DNA of 64,000 bases, from assembly GCF_046365375.1 (NCBI RefSeq), contig NZ_JBKEIT010000013.1, forward strand, positions 1-64,000, in the 5' to 3' direction. Every line of letters starts with the position of its first letter. Within the stretch, counting starts at the first letter, position 1. The notes below the pieces were generated by a model, which was not told where the DNA came from, searched no databases, and saw only the letters and a program-made list of their open reading frames with translations. Both the position numbers and the translations under genes were made by a program. This document shows, in pieces, positions 17,537-24,540 of the stretch. This DNA is from Butyricimonas muris (GTDB taxonomy: Bacteria; Bacteroidota; Bacteroidia; Bacteroidales; Marinifilaceae).

Positions 17537-18334
17537 TTACTCTGTCCTGCCACCCATCCCGGCATCCCGTAATATTCTTTCCGTCTTCTTCTCCATGTAA
17601 CAATTCGTGATATGCCAACGATGCTCGTCAAGCCAATACCTGTCCGCTTCGCGAGTTCCGGGATTCAAACCGTAATCTATACAGCCGAAATCCACCAAGC
17701 AAGTGACATCCCGGAACAACCGGTTCAATTCTTTCGCCGACAAATCATTGTAACAACACTTCACGGTATGAATTTTTTCCGCACCCTCGGCAACCCGCAA
17801 TTTTTTCAACCTGTTGAAACGGCAGGCGAGCGTGTGCAACTTGAAACAACGGGACAAATTCAATTCCGTCAAGTAATTGCAATCACATTCCAACCCCATC
17901 AAACCGGAACAACCCGACAAATCCAGTTTACGCAAATTGTTACAAGAACATTTAAGGTAATACAAACGCGGGCTATCGCCAAGGTACAATTGCCTCAGAC
18001 CGCAATCTATACAAAAAAAATGACCTAAATGGACACAATCCCGAATCCTGACACTCGTCACGGGGATATGCTCGATAATGAATTCCGATAACCGCGTGGC
18101 GGAAACGGTCACCGTGACCACGCGATTAACCCCGCGGTACGAGTGTTCACAATAGGGTCTTTTAGGTGTCCGCCAGTAATCCGAATCCTCAATACCCGGC
18201 TTGGGTGTGGCGTAACATTCACGGCTCCCGTCACCCCAATCCACGGTACACTCGTCCGCGTACACGTAAAATCTTATTTCCTTAGTTTTTCGCGTGTTGA
18301 CGACTATCTCGATTTTTTCTTCCTGTTGTTCCAT
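17537..18334 (-). CDS. Cysteine-rich leucine-rich-repeat protein with PKD-like N-terminus
   Basis: This 265-residue protein has no signal peptide, so it is probably cytosolic. The N-terminal part (about 1-85) is beta-rich and has a PKD-like turn (CTVDWGDGSRE) and an EHSYRG strand. Residues about 90-195 form LRRs of about 21 residues with the pattern LxxLxLxxCxxLxxLxCxxN, for example LRKLDLSGCSGLMGLECDCN and LTELNLSRCFKLHTLACRFN. The repeats are unusually rich in Cys, suggesting metal or redox sensitivity, but this may only reflect the repeat consensus. LRRs mediate protein binding; the partner is unknown. A terminator-like hairpin with a competing pairing lies directly upstream (18355-18425). 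Confidence 0.75.
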   Translation of the reverse strand: MEQQEEKIEIVVNTRKTKEIRFYVYADECTVDWGDGSRECYATPKPGIEDSDYWRTPKRPYCEHSYRGVNRVVTVTVSATRLSEFIIEHIPVTSVRIRDCVHLGHFFCIDCGLRQLYLGDSPRLYYLKCSCNNLRKLDLSGCSGLMGLECDCNYLTELNLSRCFKLHTLACRFNRLKKLRVAEGAEKIHTVKCCYNDLSAKELNRLFRDVTCLVDFGCIDYGLNPGTREADRYWLDEHRWHITNCYMEKKTERILRDAGMGGRTE

Positions 18335-18354
18335 ACTTCGTTATTTAAGTTAGT

Positions 18355-18425
18355 AAAAACGGGAGAGGGCAAAACGCCATACCCTTCTCCCTTTACGCGG
18401 GTGGTAGTCGCGTATGGCTCCCGCG
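18355..18425 (-). promoter_or_regulatory. Attenuator-like leader of the LRR gene
   Basis: In the minus-strand transcript a hairpin (arms 18382-18391 and 18361-18369, one bulge) is followed by five U (18355-18359), which is a standard intrinsic terminator, just 20 bp before the LRR start. Upstream sits another hairpin (18396-18401/18420-18425, CGCGGG arms). The heptamer GCCATAC at 18376-18382 can pair with GTATGGC at 18412-18418, bridging the two and competing with both. This is the layout of an attenuator, but no regulator or riboswitch class is recognised. Confidence 0.45.
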
Positions 18426-18493
18426 TTCCTGTATTCTAAGTTTGTCAAGGTATTCACCTACCGGTTATTCCCCTCTCTCGTTTTCCAAAACAA

Positions 18494-18524
18494 GGAAAGG
18501 GGAGGAGCTAACTTTCCCCTTTCC
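18494..18524. repeat. 10-bp inverted repeat in the LRR leader region
   Basis: GGAAAGGGGA (18494-18503) and its exact complement (18515-18524) flank an 11-base loop. It lies upstream of the attenuator-like structure in the same untranslated region. Confidence 0.45.
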
Positions 18525-18612
18525 GAGCACGGGCTTAAATAGCTGGTTGCAAACATTGTAAGTTCAATTTAAAACCCGCACAAAAAAACTTTTCTAATTT
18601 GTCTACTTTGTT

Positions 18613-18646
18613 GAAAAATAACCCGATACTAAAATCATCCGGTTAT
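18613..18646 (-). terminator. Intrinsic terminator of the candidate RNA
   Basis: ATAACCGGAT and ATCGGGTTAT pair at 9 of 10 positions around a 9-base loop, followed by U5 and C. No coding gene ends nearby, so the terminator belongs to the RNA. Confidence 0.5.
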
Positions 18647-18951
18647 CCAGTATTTATATTTCAGCCGAAGTCCTCAAAAAATAAACTCCAGACTGAACAA
18701 GTCAACCCGGAGCCGTAGGATAACGGCAGGGGCTAGCTTAATTCATGGGAGTAGCGAACGCCATCATGAAAAAAGCAACCCCACGCCGTTATAATATATA
18801 TCCATAAGAATATACAGATATAACAACGCGAGTGTTGCAATCTCCACGGTTTAATGGCAATTCTGCCTACTAGGTCGCTACTCCTAAACCATGTAAAATT
18901 ATAACCTCAACATTGTAAACAGGACATCATCGGCGGCTCTCCGCACAGTCC
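18613..18951 (-). ncRNA. Candidate structured non-coding RNA (about 340 nt)
   Basis: A promoter (TTG 18987-18989, N21, TACCTTTG 18958-18965) faces a stretch with no good coding frame, ending in an intrinsic terminator: arms 18637-18646/18618-18627 with 9 of 10 pairs, then U5. Inside, GGAGTAGCGA (18875-18884, minus strand) pairs with TCGCTACTCC (18747-18757 region), closing a domain over 100 nt long. Flanking CATG/CATG and AATT/AATT extend the pairing. Within the domain a GCAAC...GTTGC stem is followed by U6. Long stems with internal loops recall 6S RNA, but no diagnostic 6S, tmRNA, RNase P or SRP motif was found. The class stays unknown. Confidence 0.42.
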
Positions 18952-18957
18952 ATAACA

Positions 18958-18989
18958 CAAAGGTAGAAAAAATTTTAATTCTTTCACAA
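18958..18989 (-). promoter_or_regulatory. Promoter of the candidate RNA
   Basis: Minus-strand TTG (18987-18989), a 21-base spacer and TACCTTTG (18958-18965) match the Bacteroidetes consensus TTG/TTTG-N19-21-TAnnTTTG. It has the same spacing as the element at 20-52. Transcription would start near 18951. Confidence 0.5.
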
Positions 18990-19352
18990 CTCTCCGCGCT
19001 AAATTATATTCCTGTATACGCATGAACAGCCCTATACCCCACATAAAGAAGTTGTTTCCAACATTGAAATCACGGTAAAGAATAGTGCGTCTATCTTCAC
19101 ACGACCTGCCAATTAACCGAAATTAACAAGGAGAGGACAGTACTGAAAAAAGTACCATTATAGAATTAGAATTGTACTTTCTATATATCAACTCCCATTC
19201 ATCTCCTATTCAACTCCCATTCAACTCCTATTATAAAGGTAAAAAAATAGTAATTGAATAGGAAATAAATCGAAATTGATTTATCGTTAATACTTAGTAA
19301 AACTATCTATTATATTAACTCCTACCCTATCTCGTACAGGTAATAGAGAGAA
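18966..19352. other. Intergenic region with four 11-bp tandem repeats (19190-19233)
   Basis: No coding frame is supported. Four consecutive 11-bp units, AACTCCCATTC, ATCTCCTATTC, AACTCCCATTC and AACTCCTATTA, cover 19190-19233. A short inverted repeat AGTAC...GTACT lies just before (about 19151-19177). The period is close to one helical turn, as in tandem protein-binding sites. The region sits between the symporter stop and the candidate RNA promoter. Confidence 0.5.
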
Positions 19353-20567
19353 TTACTCGATTACCGCTACCTCTTCCAGTTCTTCGCGCGTGCCGACATG
19401 CTTACTGTTCCGGTTAATACGATCCATGATCACGGCGATAGCACCGTCACCCGTCACGTTACAAGCCGTACCGAAGCTATCCATGGCAATATACAACGCA
19501 ATCATCAACCCTTGTGCCGTTTCATCGAAACCGAGCATGGACTGCAACAATCCCAGTGCTGCCATAATAGCTCCTCCCGGAACCCCGGGAGCGGCAACCA
19601 TAGCGATACCCAGCATAAAGATAAAGCCCGCCATCATCCCGAAAGAAATCGGCATACTCGACATAAGCATGATCGCCATGGCACATGCCACGATCTTCAT
19701 CGTACTACCCGAAAGGTGTATCGTCGCGCAGAGCGGTATCACGAACGCCGCCAGTTCCCGGTTCACGCCGTTTTTAATCGACTGTTCCAATGTAACGGGA
19801 ATCGTGGCAGCCGAGGATTGTGTTCCTAATGCCGTCATGTAAGCCGGAAGCATATTACGGAACAAGCGGAACGGGTTTTTCTTCGATACGAACCCGGCAA
19901 TAAAGAACTGTATAAACAACAGTACAATGGTCAGGAAGAATATGACCACGATAATTTTCACGAACACGCCCAGCACGCCGGACACCTGACCGGAGCCGGA
20001 AATATTCAAAAATATACCGAAGATATACAAGGGCAACAAGGGAATAATCACGGTGACAATCACTTTGTTGATAATATCCTTGAAATCTTCCATTGCCCCT
20101 TTCAGGGTCGCGCCGTTAATCACGGACATTCCCAAGCCGAGAGTAAATGCCAGAACCAGAGAACTCATCACGTCCATCAACGGCGGCATCATCACCGTGA
20201 AATAGGGAGCCAGCGGCACCGCCGCGGAGGCTTCTATCGGTTGCAATTCTCCGGCATCACCGAGCAACCACGGGTAACTCAGCTCACAGGCAAAATAAGT
20301 GAAGAAGCCGGAGAAAAGGGTAAAGCCGTATGCCAGCAAAGCCGTGATCAACAACAAACGCCCGGCACCCTTACCGAGATCCGCTATACCCGGGGCAACC
20401 AATCCCAAGATCAACAAGGGGATGATGAATCCCAAGAAATTACTGAACAGACCATTTATGGTCAAAAATATCCTTACCAACCAATCGGGAAAGAAAAATC
20501 CGCATACTATACCCAGAATAATCGCCACGATAATTTTAGGCAATAGCCCCACTTTTATTTTTTTCAT
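19353..20567 (-). CDS. Dicarboxylate/amino acid:cation symporter (SDF family)
   Basis: The 404-residue inner-membrane transporter takes up dicarboxylates or amino acids with Na+ or H+. The N-terminal helices (LLPKIIVAIILGIVCGFFFP, FLGFIIPLLILGLVAPGIADL) and the C-terminal core with the serine-rich re-entrant loop (ALGTQSSAATIPVTLEQ), the LSGSTMKI segment and the GVPGGAIMAALGLLQ loop are characteristic. The ATG at 20567 before KKIKVGLLPK is the likely start; the frame runs 30 codons further upstream but would begin at a non-ATG codon and read through the promoter region. It is divergent from the EamA gene. A TATTTTTG element (20587-20594, minus) fits its promoter. Confidence 0.9.
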   Translation of the reverse strand: MKKIKVGLLPKIIVAIILGIVCGFFFPDWLVRIFLTINGLFSNFLGFIIPLLILGLVAPGIADLGKGAGRLLLITALLAYGFTLFSGFFTYFACELSYPWLLGDAGELQPIEASAAVPLAPYFTVMMPPLMDVMSSLVLAFTLGLGMSVINGATLKGAMEDFKDIINKVIVTVIIPLLPLYIFGIFLNISGSGQVSGVLGVFVKIIVVIFFLTIVLLFIQFFIAGFVSKKNPFRLFRNMLPAYMTALGTQSSAATIPVTLEQSIKNGVNRELAAFVIPLCATIHLSGSTMKIVACAMAIMLMSSMPISFGMMAGFIFMLGIAMVAAPGVPGGAIMAALGLLQSMLGFDETAQGLMIALYIAMDSFGTACNVTGDGAIAVIMDRINRNSKHVGTREELEEVAVIE

Positions 20568-20586
20568 ACACTCACTGTTTATATTA

Positions 20587-20594
20587 CAAAAATA
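20587..20594 (-). promoter_or_regulatory. -7-like element of the symporter gene
   Basis: TATTTTTG on the minus strand matches TAnnTTTG and lies 20 bp before the symporter ATG. A TTG is found about 16 bases further upstream, closer than usual. Transcription would leave an untranslated leader of roughly 15 bases. Confidence 0.3.
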
Positions 20595-20630
20595 AGCTAC
20601 TTTCGTATGACAATATAGATACATCAGCCT

Positions 20631-21560
20631 ATGACAAAAGATAAATGGCACGGACACATCGCTATCTTCTCTGCTAACATTCTCTTCGGATTGAATATTC
20701 CGATCGCCAAAACCTTAATGCCGGAATGGATCGACCCCATCGGGCTCACGTTCCTACGCATGTCATTCGGTGCCCTCGCTTTTTGGATCACCTCTTTGTT
20801 TGTCTTAAACGAAAAAGTAAGTAAAAAAGATTTATTAATTCTGTTTTTTTGTGCCATTTTAGGCACAACCATGAATCAATTCACTTTCATTAAAGGACTT
20901 GGCATGACATCGCCAATCGACGCGGGACTGATCGTGACGATGAATCCCATGATGGTGATGTTGATTTCAGCCTTAATCTTGAAAGAACCGATCACCGCGA
21001 AAAAAGCGGGCGGAGTACTTATCGGGGCTTGCGGGGCGGTGCTGATCATCTGGCACTCTTACGCGGTAGGGATTTCGGGTGGTTCCGGCAGCTCGATGAC
21101 GGGTAATTTACTTTGTTTTATCAGCGTGATCTGTTACGCCACGTATCTGGTTATATCCAAACCTATCGCGCAACGTTACAGTCCCGTGACGTTGATGAAA
21201 TGGATGTTTCTTTTTTCCACGATTCTCATGTTCCCGTTCAGCATACAGGAAGTGGTAGAAGCAAAACTATTCTCCCCCGACACGACATTCAGCGCTTTGG
21301 CAAGCGTGTTTTACGTGGTATTCGCTGCGACATTCCTCGCCTATCTCTTTATCCCGATCGCGTTGAAACGCATCCGCCCGACAACAATCAGCATGTACAA
21401 TTACGCCCAACCCCTCGTTGCCGCCACACTGGCAATCCTTATGGGACAAGACCGCCTCACGTGGGATAAGCCCGTGGCTGCCGTGCTGGTTTTTACCGGG
21501 GTGTATCTCGTGACTCAAAGTAAGTCGCGGGCGGACATGGAGAGATCATCAGGCAAATGA
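20631..21560 (+). CDS. EamA-domain (DMT superfamily) transporter
   Basis: This 309-residue inner-membrane protein has ten predicted helices in two EamA repeats. Repeat 1 (about 8-140) contains IDPIGLTFLRMSFGALAFW and TSPIDAGLIVTMNPMMVMLI. Repeat 2 (about 155-300) contains VLFTG-type ends and RIRPTTISMYNYAQPLVAATLAI. Members export amino acids, metabolites or small drugs; the substrate is not predictable. The gene is divergent from the symporter (64 bp between starts). Its 3' end overlaps the end of the convergent TonB_C gene by 46 bp, so antisense interference between the two is possible. Confidence 0.92.
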   Translation: MTKDKWHGHIAIFSANILFGLNIPIAKTLMPEWIDPIGLTFLRMSFGALAFWITSLFVLNEKVSKKDLLILFFCAILGTTMNQFTFIKGLGMTSPIDAGLIVTMNPMMVMLISALILKEPITAKKAGGVLIGACGAVLIIWHSYAVGISGGSGSSMTGNLLCFISVICYATYLVISKPIAQRYSPVTLMKWMFLFSTILMFPFSIQEVVEAKLFSPDTTFSALASVFYVVFAATFLAYLFIPIALKRIRPTTISMYNYAQPLVAATLAILMGQDRLTWDKPVAAVLVFTGVYLVTQSKSRADMERSSGK

Positions 21561-22471
21561 GGGGGTGAGGATAATCGAAAACTGATCGGCGCCGTGTAGG
21601 TTGTCCGGAAACTGCGCTTTTTGATCGGACACCAAGCGGGGATGTATTTCGGGAAGCATCTTACTACCCGCTTCGCTTCTTGCTCCAAAAAGGGATTGCA
21701 TCCTTTTACCACCTTCACGTCTGTGATAGAACCGTCGGTTTCAATCACGAAACTGACAAAAACCTTCCCTTGGGCATTTATTTTTATTGCCTCAGGGGGA
21801 TACTTTACATTTTGAGAAATCCATGCCATCACGTTTCCTTGGGCAAATACCGGCATCTGTACGTAAAAACAATCTTTCAGCATCTCCTCGTCTGCTACCT
21901 GCCCATAAGACAAAGTGTAGGGCATTACATTCTTCAAGAAATGCCGACGACGGTCGTTCTCGTTCATGAATTCCCGCATTTTTGCCTCTTGTAGAATTTT
22001 CAAGTGAGCAAATTTCGGGTAAGCCACCAGATAATTATAAATAAAATTCTTCGGACCAAGTTCCTTCATCAACTTCAATTTTTCACTATTAAAATAATAG
22101 CATACCGCTTCCAGATCGTCGATACGGGTATTCGTCAACTTCGCGGTAATCATTAATCTCCTTGCATGGTCATAGGACTCCTGCCTGATATGTACCCGAA
22201 GTTGCTCCACCATCGCGGCATACGCCCGCTTGTCGTTCCCGTACTCTTTTTTCATTGCCTTGATTCGTTCCTGCAAATACTTCATTCCCTCGTCATTCGG
22301 AATTTCGGATACCGGGACACGAGTTTCCCGTTCCAACATCTTGCAATAGTTTTCGTACGAGAGCGAATCTTTGACCGAAGCGGAAACTTCCGCGACCGAT
22401 ACTCCCGTGAACCAACAAGTGAATAACAGGAATAGTCCTGTTTTCCACGCTCTTTTTACCACAAACGCCAT
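21515..22471 (-). CDS. Exported protein with helical module and C-terminal TonB_C domain
   Basis: This 318-residue protein has a hydrophobic N-terminal signal (about 10-30) and then a helical module opening with LSYENYCKMLERETRVP (about 38-54) and including KELGPKNFIYNYLVAYP. A TonB_C-type domain (about 220-310; VMAWISQNVKYPPEAI, GKVFVSFVIETDGSITDVKV) ends the protein. No proline-rich spacer of a classical TonB is present. The signal may be cleaved, or remain as an anchor. The module matches those of the proteins at 22512-23762 and 46521-47402; this one has the module plus the C-terminal TonB_C domain only. It follows the larger relative by 40 bp and is likely co-transcribed with it. Role unknown; interaction with TonB-dependent transporters is possible. 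Confidence 0.8.
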   Translation of the reverse strand: MAFVVKRAWKTGLFLLFTCWFTGVSVAEVSASVKDSLSYENYCKMLERETRVPVSEIPNDEGMKYLQERIKAMKKEYGNDKRAYAAMVEQLRVHIRQESYDHARRLMITAKLTNTRIDDLEAVCYYFNSEKLKLMKELGPKNFIYNYLVAYPKFAHLKILQEAKMREFMNENDRRRHFLKNVMPYTLSYGQVADEEMLKDCFYVQMPVFAQGNVMAWISQNVKYPPEAIKINAQGKVFVSFVIETDGSITDVKVVKGCNPFLEQEAKRVVRCFPKYIPAWCPIKKRSFRTTYTAPISFRLSSPPHLPDDLSMSARDLL

Positions 22472-22511
22472 AAGTAATATATTATTGATTGAACTTCTTC
22501 TATCTGATTCT

Positions 22512-23762
22512 CTATTGCAGTCTGAAATTAACAGGAGCTACCGAACGAAGTGCCACTCTACGCTTGTGCAGAAGGCAGTATGGGGGCACCGGGAAAGTGA
22601 TACTTTTGAGAGCTCTTACCGCTTCTTTGTCCAAAACGGGGTCCGCACTACGCAGAATTTCCACCACGGATACTTTCCCGTCTATTCCCACGGTATAGCT
22701 CAACCAGACTTTCCCTTGAATATTCCTTTCCTGCGCGACAATAGGATATCTTACCGTTTTTGCTAACGCGTAGTTCAAATCCCTGTACGCAGTCAGAGGC
22801 GAGAGTATATGGAAGATACAACCACACGAGCACGAATCGCCGACAACTTCTTCCTGAGCCTGTATTCTAGGACTAATTTCTCGCGTGAAATACAGACGAT
22901 GTTCCCGCTCGTTCATGCAATCCTTCAACCGTACCTCTTCCTGCATCCGCAGATGCCGGATACGGGGGGAGAGAGCGGCGTATCGTTTTATGAAATTCTC
23001 CTTTCCAATCCCTTCAACCAATGCTAATTCCTGTCCGATAATCTGTTCAAATACTGCCGCCAGAACTTTTATGTTAGCACTTTTGAAATTATAACATTCA
23101 AGTAACCCTGCCGCACGAGTGGTGACCGCATTCTTTTTCTTTCGTAAATCTTCTCGATAATACAAATAGGCTTCCGCATCCGTACGGAATCGGACACGCT
23201 CTCTATCCATCAGAATTTGAAGTATTTCCTGATCTTGTTCTTCAGCCACTTCATCCAGCGGAATCCCGGCTTCCCGATTTAACATTGCCACGTAATCCTC
23301 GTAAGAGTGAACTCCCGCCATCGGTTGTTCTATTTTGAAAAGCAAAGGAAAGGTCATGTAAAAACGCACCGCCTTACCGCCAATCTTTGCCGGGCTCCAT
23401 TTCGGCATTGCCCCGATAACCCGCGTTGCCTCCATGTCCAAAGAGGGATGGGCACCTCGTAACACCTTGACCCCCGAAATACTCCCGTCCGGCTCTATCA
23501 CGAATGCCATAATCACCCGTCCGGCAATCTCGTTATCCCACGCCTCTTGAGGGTAGCGGATGTTTTCACCCAACCATGTTTCCAGTTCACCCTCGAATCG
23601 CGGAGCTTCATCCGCCACGAGATACACGGTCGTGTCCCGTTCTACTGTTCCAGAAAAGATTACACTCGCTTTCAAACCGGAAATACCTGCTCCTCCATAT
23701 ATACAGAAAAGCATTGATATTAAACTATTTATCAAACAACGGGTAGTAGTCATGATATTCAT
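22512..23762 (-). CDS. Exported protein with two TonB_C domains around a helical module
   Basis: This 416-residue protein has an N-terminal signal region (about 8-32). TonB_C domain 1 (about 50-145) contains LETWLGENIRYPQEAW, GRVIMAFVIEPDGSISGVKV and AMPKWSPAKIGGKAVRFYM. The helical module (about 150-300) opens with HSYEDYVAMLNREAGIP and has EGIGKENFIKRYAALSP. TonB_C domain 2 (about 325-416) contains LAKTVRYPIVAQERNIQGKV and VVEILRSADPVLDKEAVRAL. A CSCGC cluster lies between module and domain 2. This is the full-length form of a family whose partial forms are the neighbour (module plus domain 2) and the protein at 46521 (domain 1 plus module). It is divergent from the locus 2 sigma gene. Confidence 0.8.
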   Translation of the reverse strand: MNIMTTTRCLINSLISMLFCIYGGAGISGLKASVIFSGTVERDTTVYLVADEAPRFEGELETWLGENIRYPQEAWDNEIAGRVIMAFVIEPDGSISGVKVLRGAHPSLDMEATRVIGAMPKWSPAKIGGKAVRFYMTFPLLFKIEQPMAGVHSYEDYVAMLNREAGIPLDEVAEEQDQEILQILMDRERVRFRTDAEAYLYYREDLRKKKNAVTTRAAGLLECYNFKSANIKVLAAVFEQIIGQELALVEGIGKENFIKRYAALSPRIRHLRMQEEVRLKDCMNEREHRLYFTREISPRIQAQEEVVGDSCSCGCIFHILSPLTAYRDLNYALAKTVRYPIVAQERNIQGKVWLSYTVGIDGKVSVVEILRSADPVLDKEAVRALKSITFPVPPYCLLHKRRVALRSVAPVNFRLQ

Positions 23763-23887
23763 TTTATTAGTTTATATACTAAATTAACGTTGATAAATGT
23801 ATTAAATAAAAATAAGAAAATCAATATACCTTTCGATTATTGTTTTTTATATTTAGATTTGTGGCAAGCTAAGTTTATTAGTTGTTT

Positions 23888-24460
23888 ATGGTGATTAGCG
23901 AAAAAGATTTTATACAATTCGTCAAAGGAGATGAGAAATCCTTTGAGATTATATTCTGCCAATATTATAAAACATTGGTGTCTTATGTCATGCGCCATGA
24001 ACTGGAACTCATGGAAGCGGAAGATATTGTGCTTGAAATATTTCACCATACGTGGCAAATCCGGGAAGAATTGAAATCTCCCGCCGCACTTCACTCGCTA
24101 TTATTTACCGCCACGAGAAACCGGGCTCTAAACGTTTCCCGCAATCTCAAAAATCGACAAAAGATAATCTCGGATAATTTTCCTAACGAGGAAGTTACAG
24201 AGGAACCGCAAGACTATATTATCGAAGAAGAAATCAGTAGACTATTGGACGAAGCTATTAATAAACTACCCAAACAGTGCGAACAAGTTATCACCGGAGT
24301 ACTCGCAGGAAAAACGCTTCAAGAACTCGCTCAAGAAATGGAAATATCCGTAAATACCGCCAAGACTTACAAACTTAGAGCTATCGAATCATTGCGCAAG
24401 TTACTAAAAGATTCCCCGTACCTTGTTTTACTCGTGTTGATACGGAGTAACGAAAAATAA
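23888..24460 (+). CDS. ECF RNA polymerase sigma factor (FecI type), locus 2
   Basis: This 190-residue sigma factor (ATG at 23888; an in-frame TTG two codons earlier is less likely) has region 2 (LELMEAEDIVLEIFHHTWQI, LLFTATRNRALNVSRNL) and region 4 (INKLPKQCEQVITGVLAGKT, MEISVNTAKTYKLRAIESL). It ends in a hydrophobic tail (PYLVLLVLI). It is the first gene of the plus-strand locus 2 and is followed 80 bp later by its FecR. A TAGATTTG element at 23854-23861 with a TTTC 19 bases upstream may be its promoter. Confidence 0.92.
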   Translation: MVISEKDFIQFVKGDEKSFEIIFCQYYKTLVSYVMRHELELMEAEDIVLEIFHHTWQIREELKSPAALHSLLFTATRNRALNVSRNLKNRQKIISDNFPNEEVTEEPQDYIIEEEISRLLDEAINKLPKQCEQVITGVLAGKTLQELAQEMEISVNTAKTYKLRAIESLRKLLKDSPYLVLLVLIRSNEK

Positions 24461-24540
24461 ATCGAATCTTTAAAAAAAAGTTCACAATTTTGTCACCGGA
24501 ATAAAAAGTTGCGGGTTTATAGTATAAAGGATAAGATATT

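Noticed and set aside
18613..18951. tmRNA, RNase P RNA, SRP RNA or tRNA
   Set aside because: No CCA end or tag-peptide frame, no conserved RNase P core, no SRP tetraloop region and no tRNA cloverleaf could be found, so only an unclassified RNA is proposed.
19190..19233. CRISPR-like repeat array
   Set aside because: Units are only 11 bp, contiguous without spacers, and there are no cas genes.
20568..20657. N-terminal extension of the symporter
   Set aside because: The extra 30 codons begin without ATG, cover the promoter-like region and are rich in His, Cys and Tyr; the family starts at the later Met.
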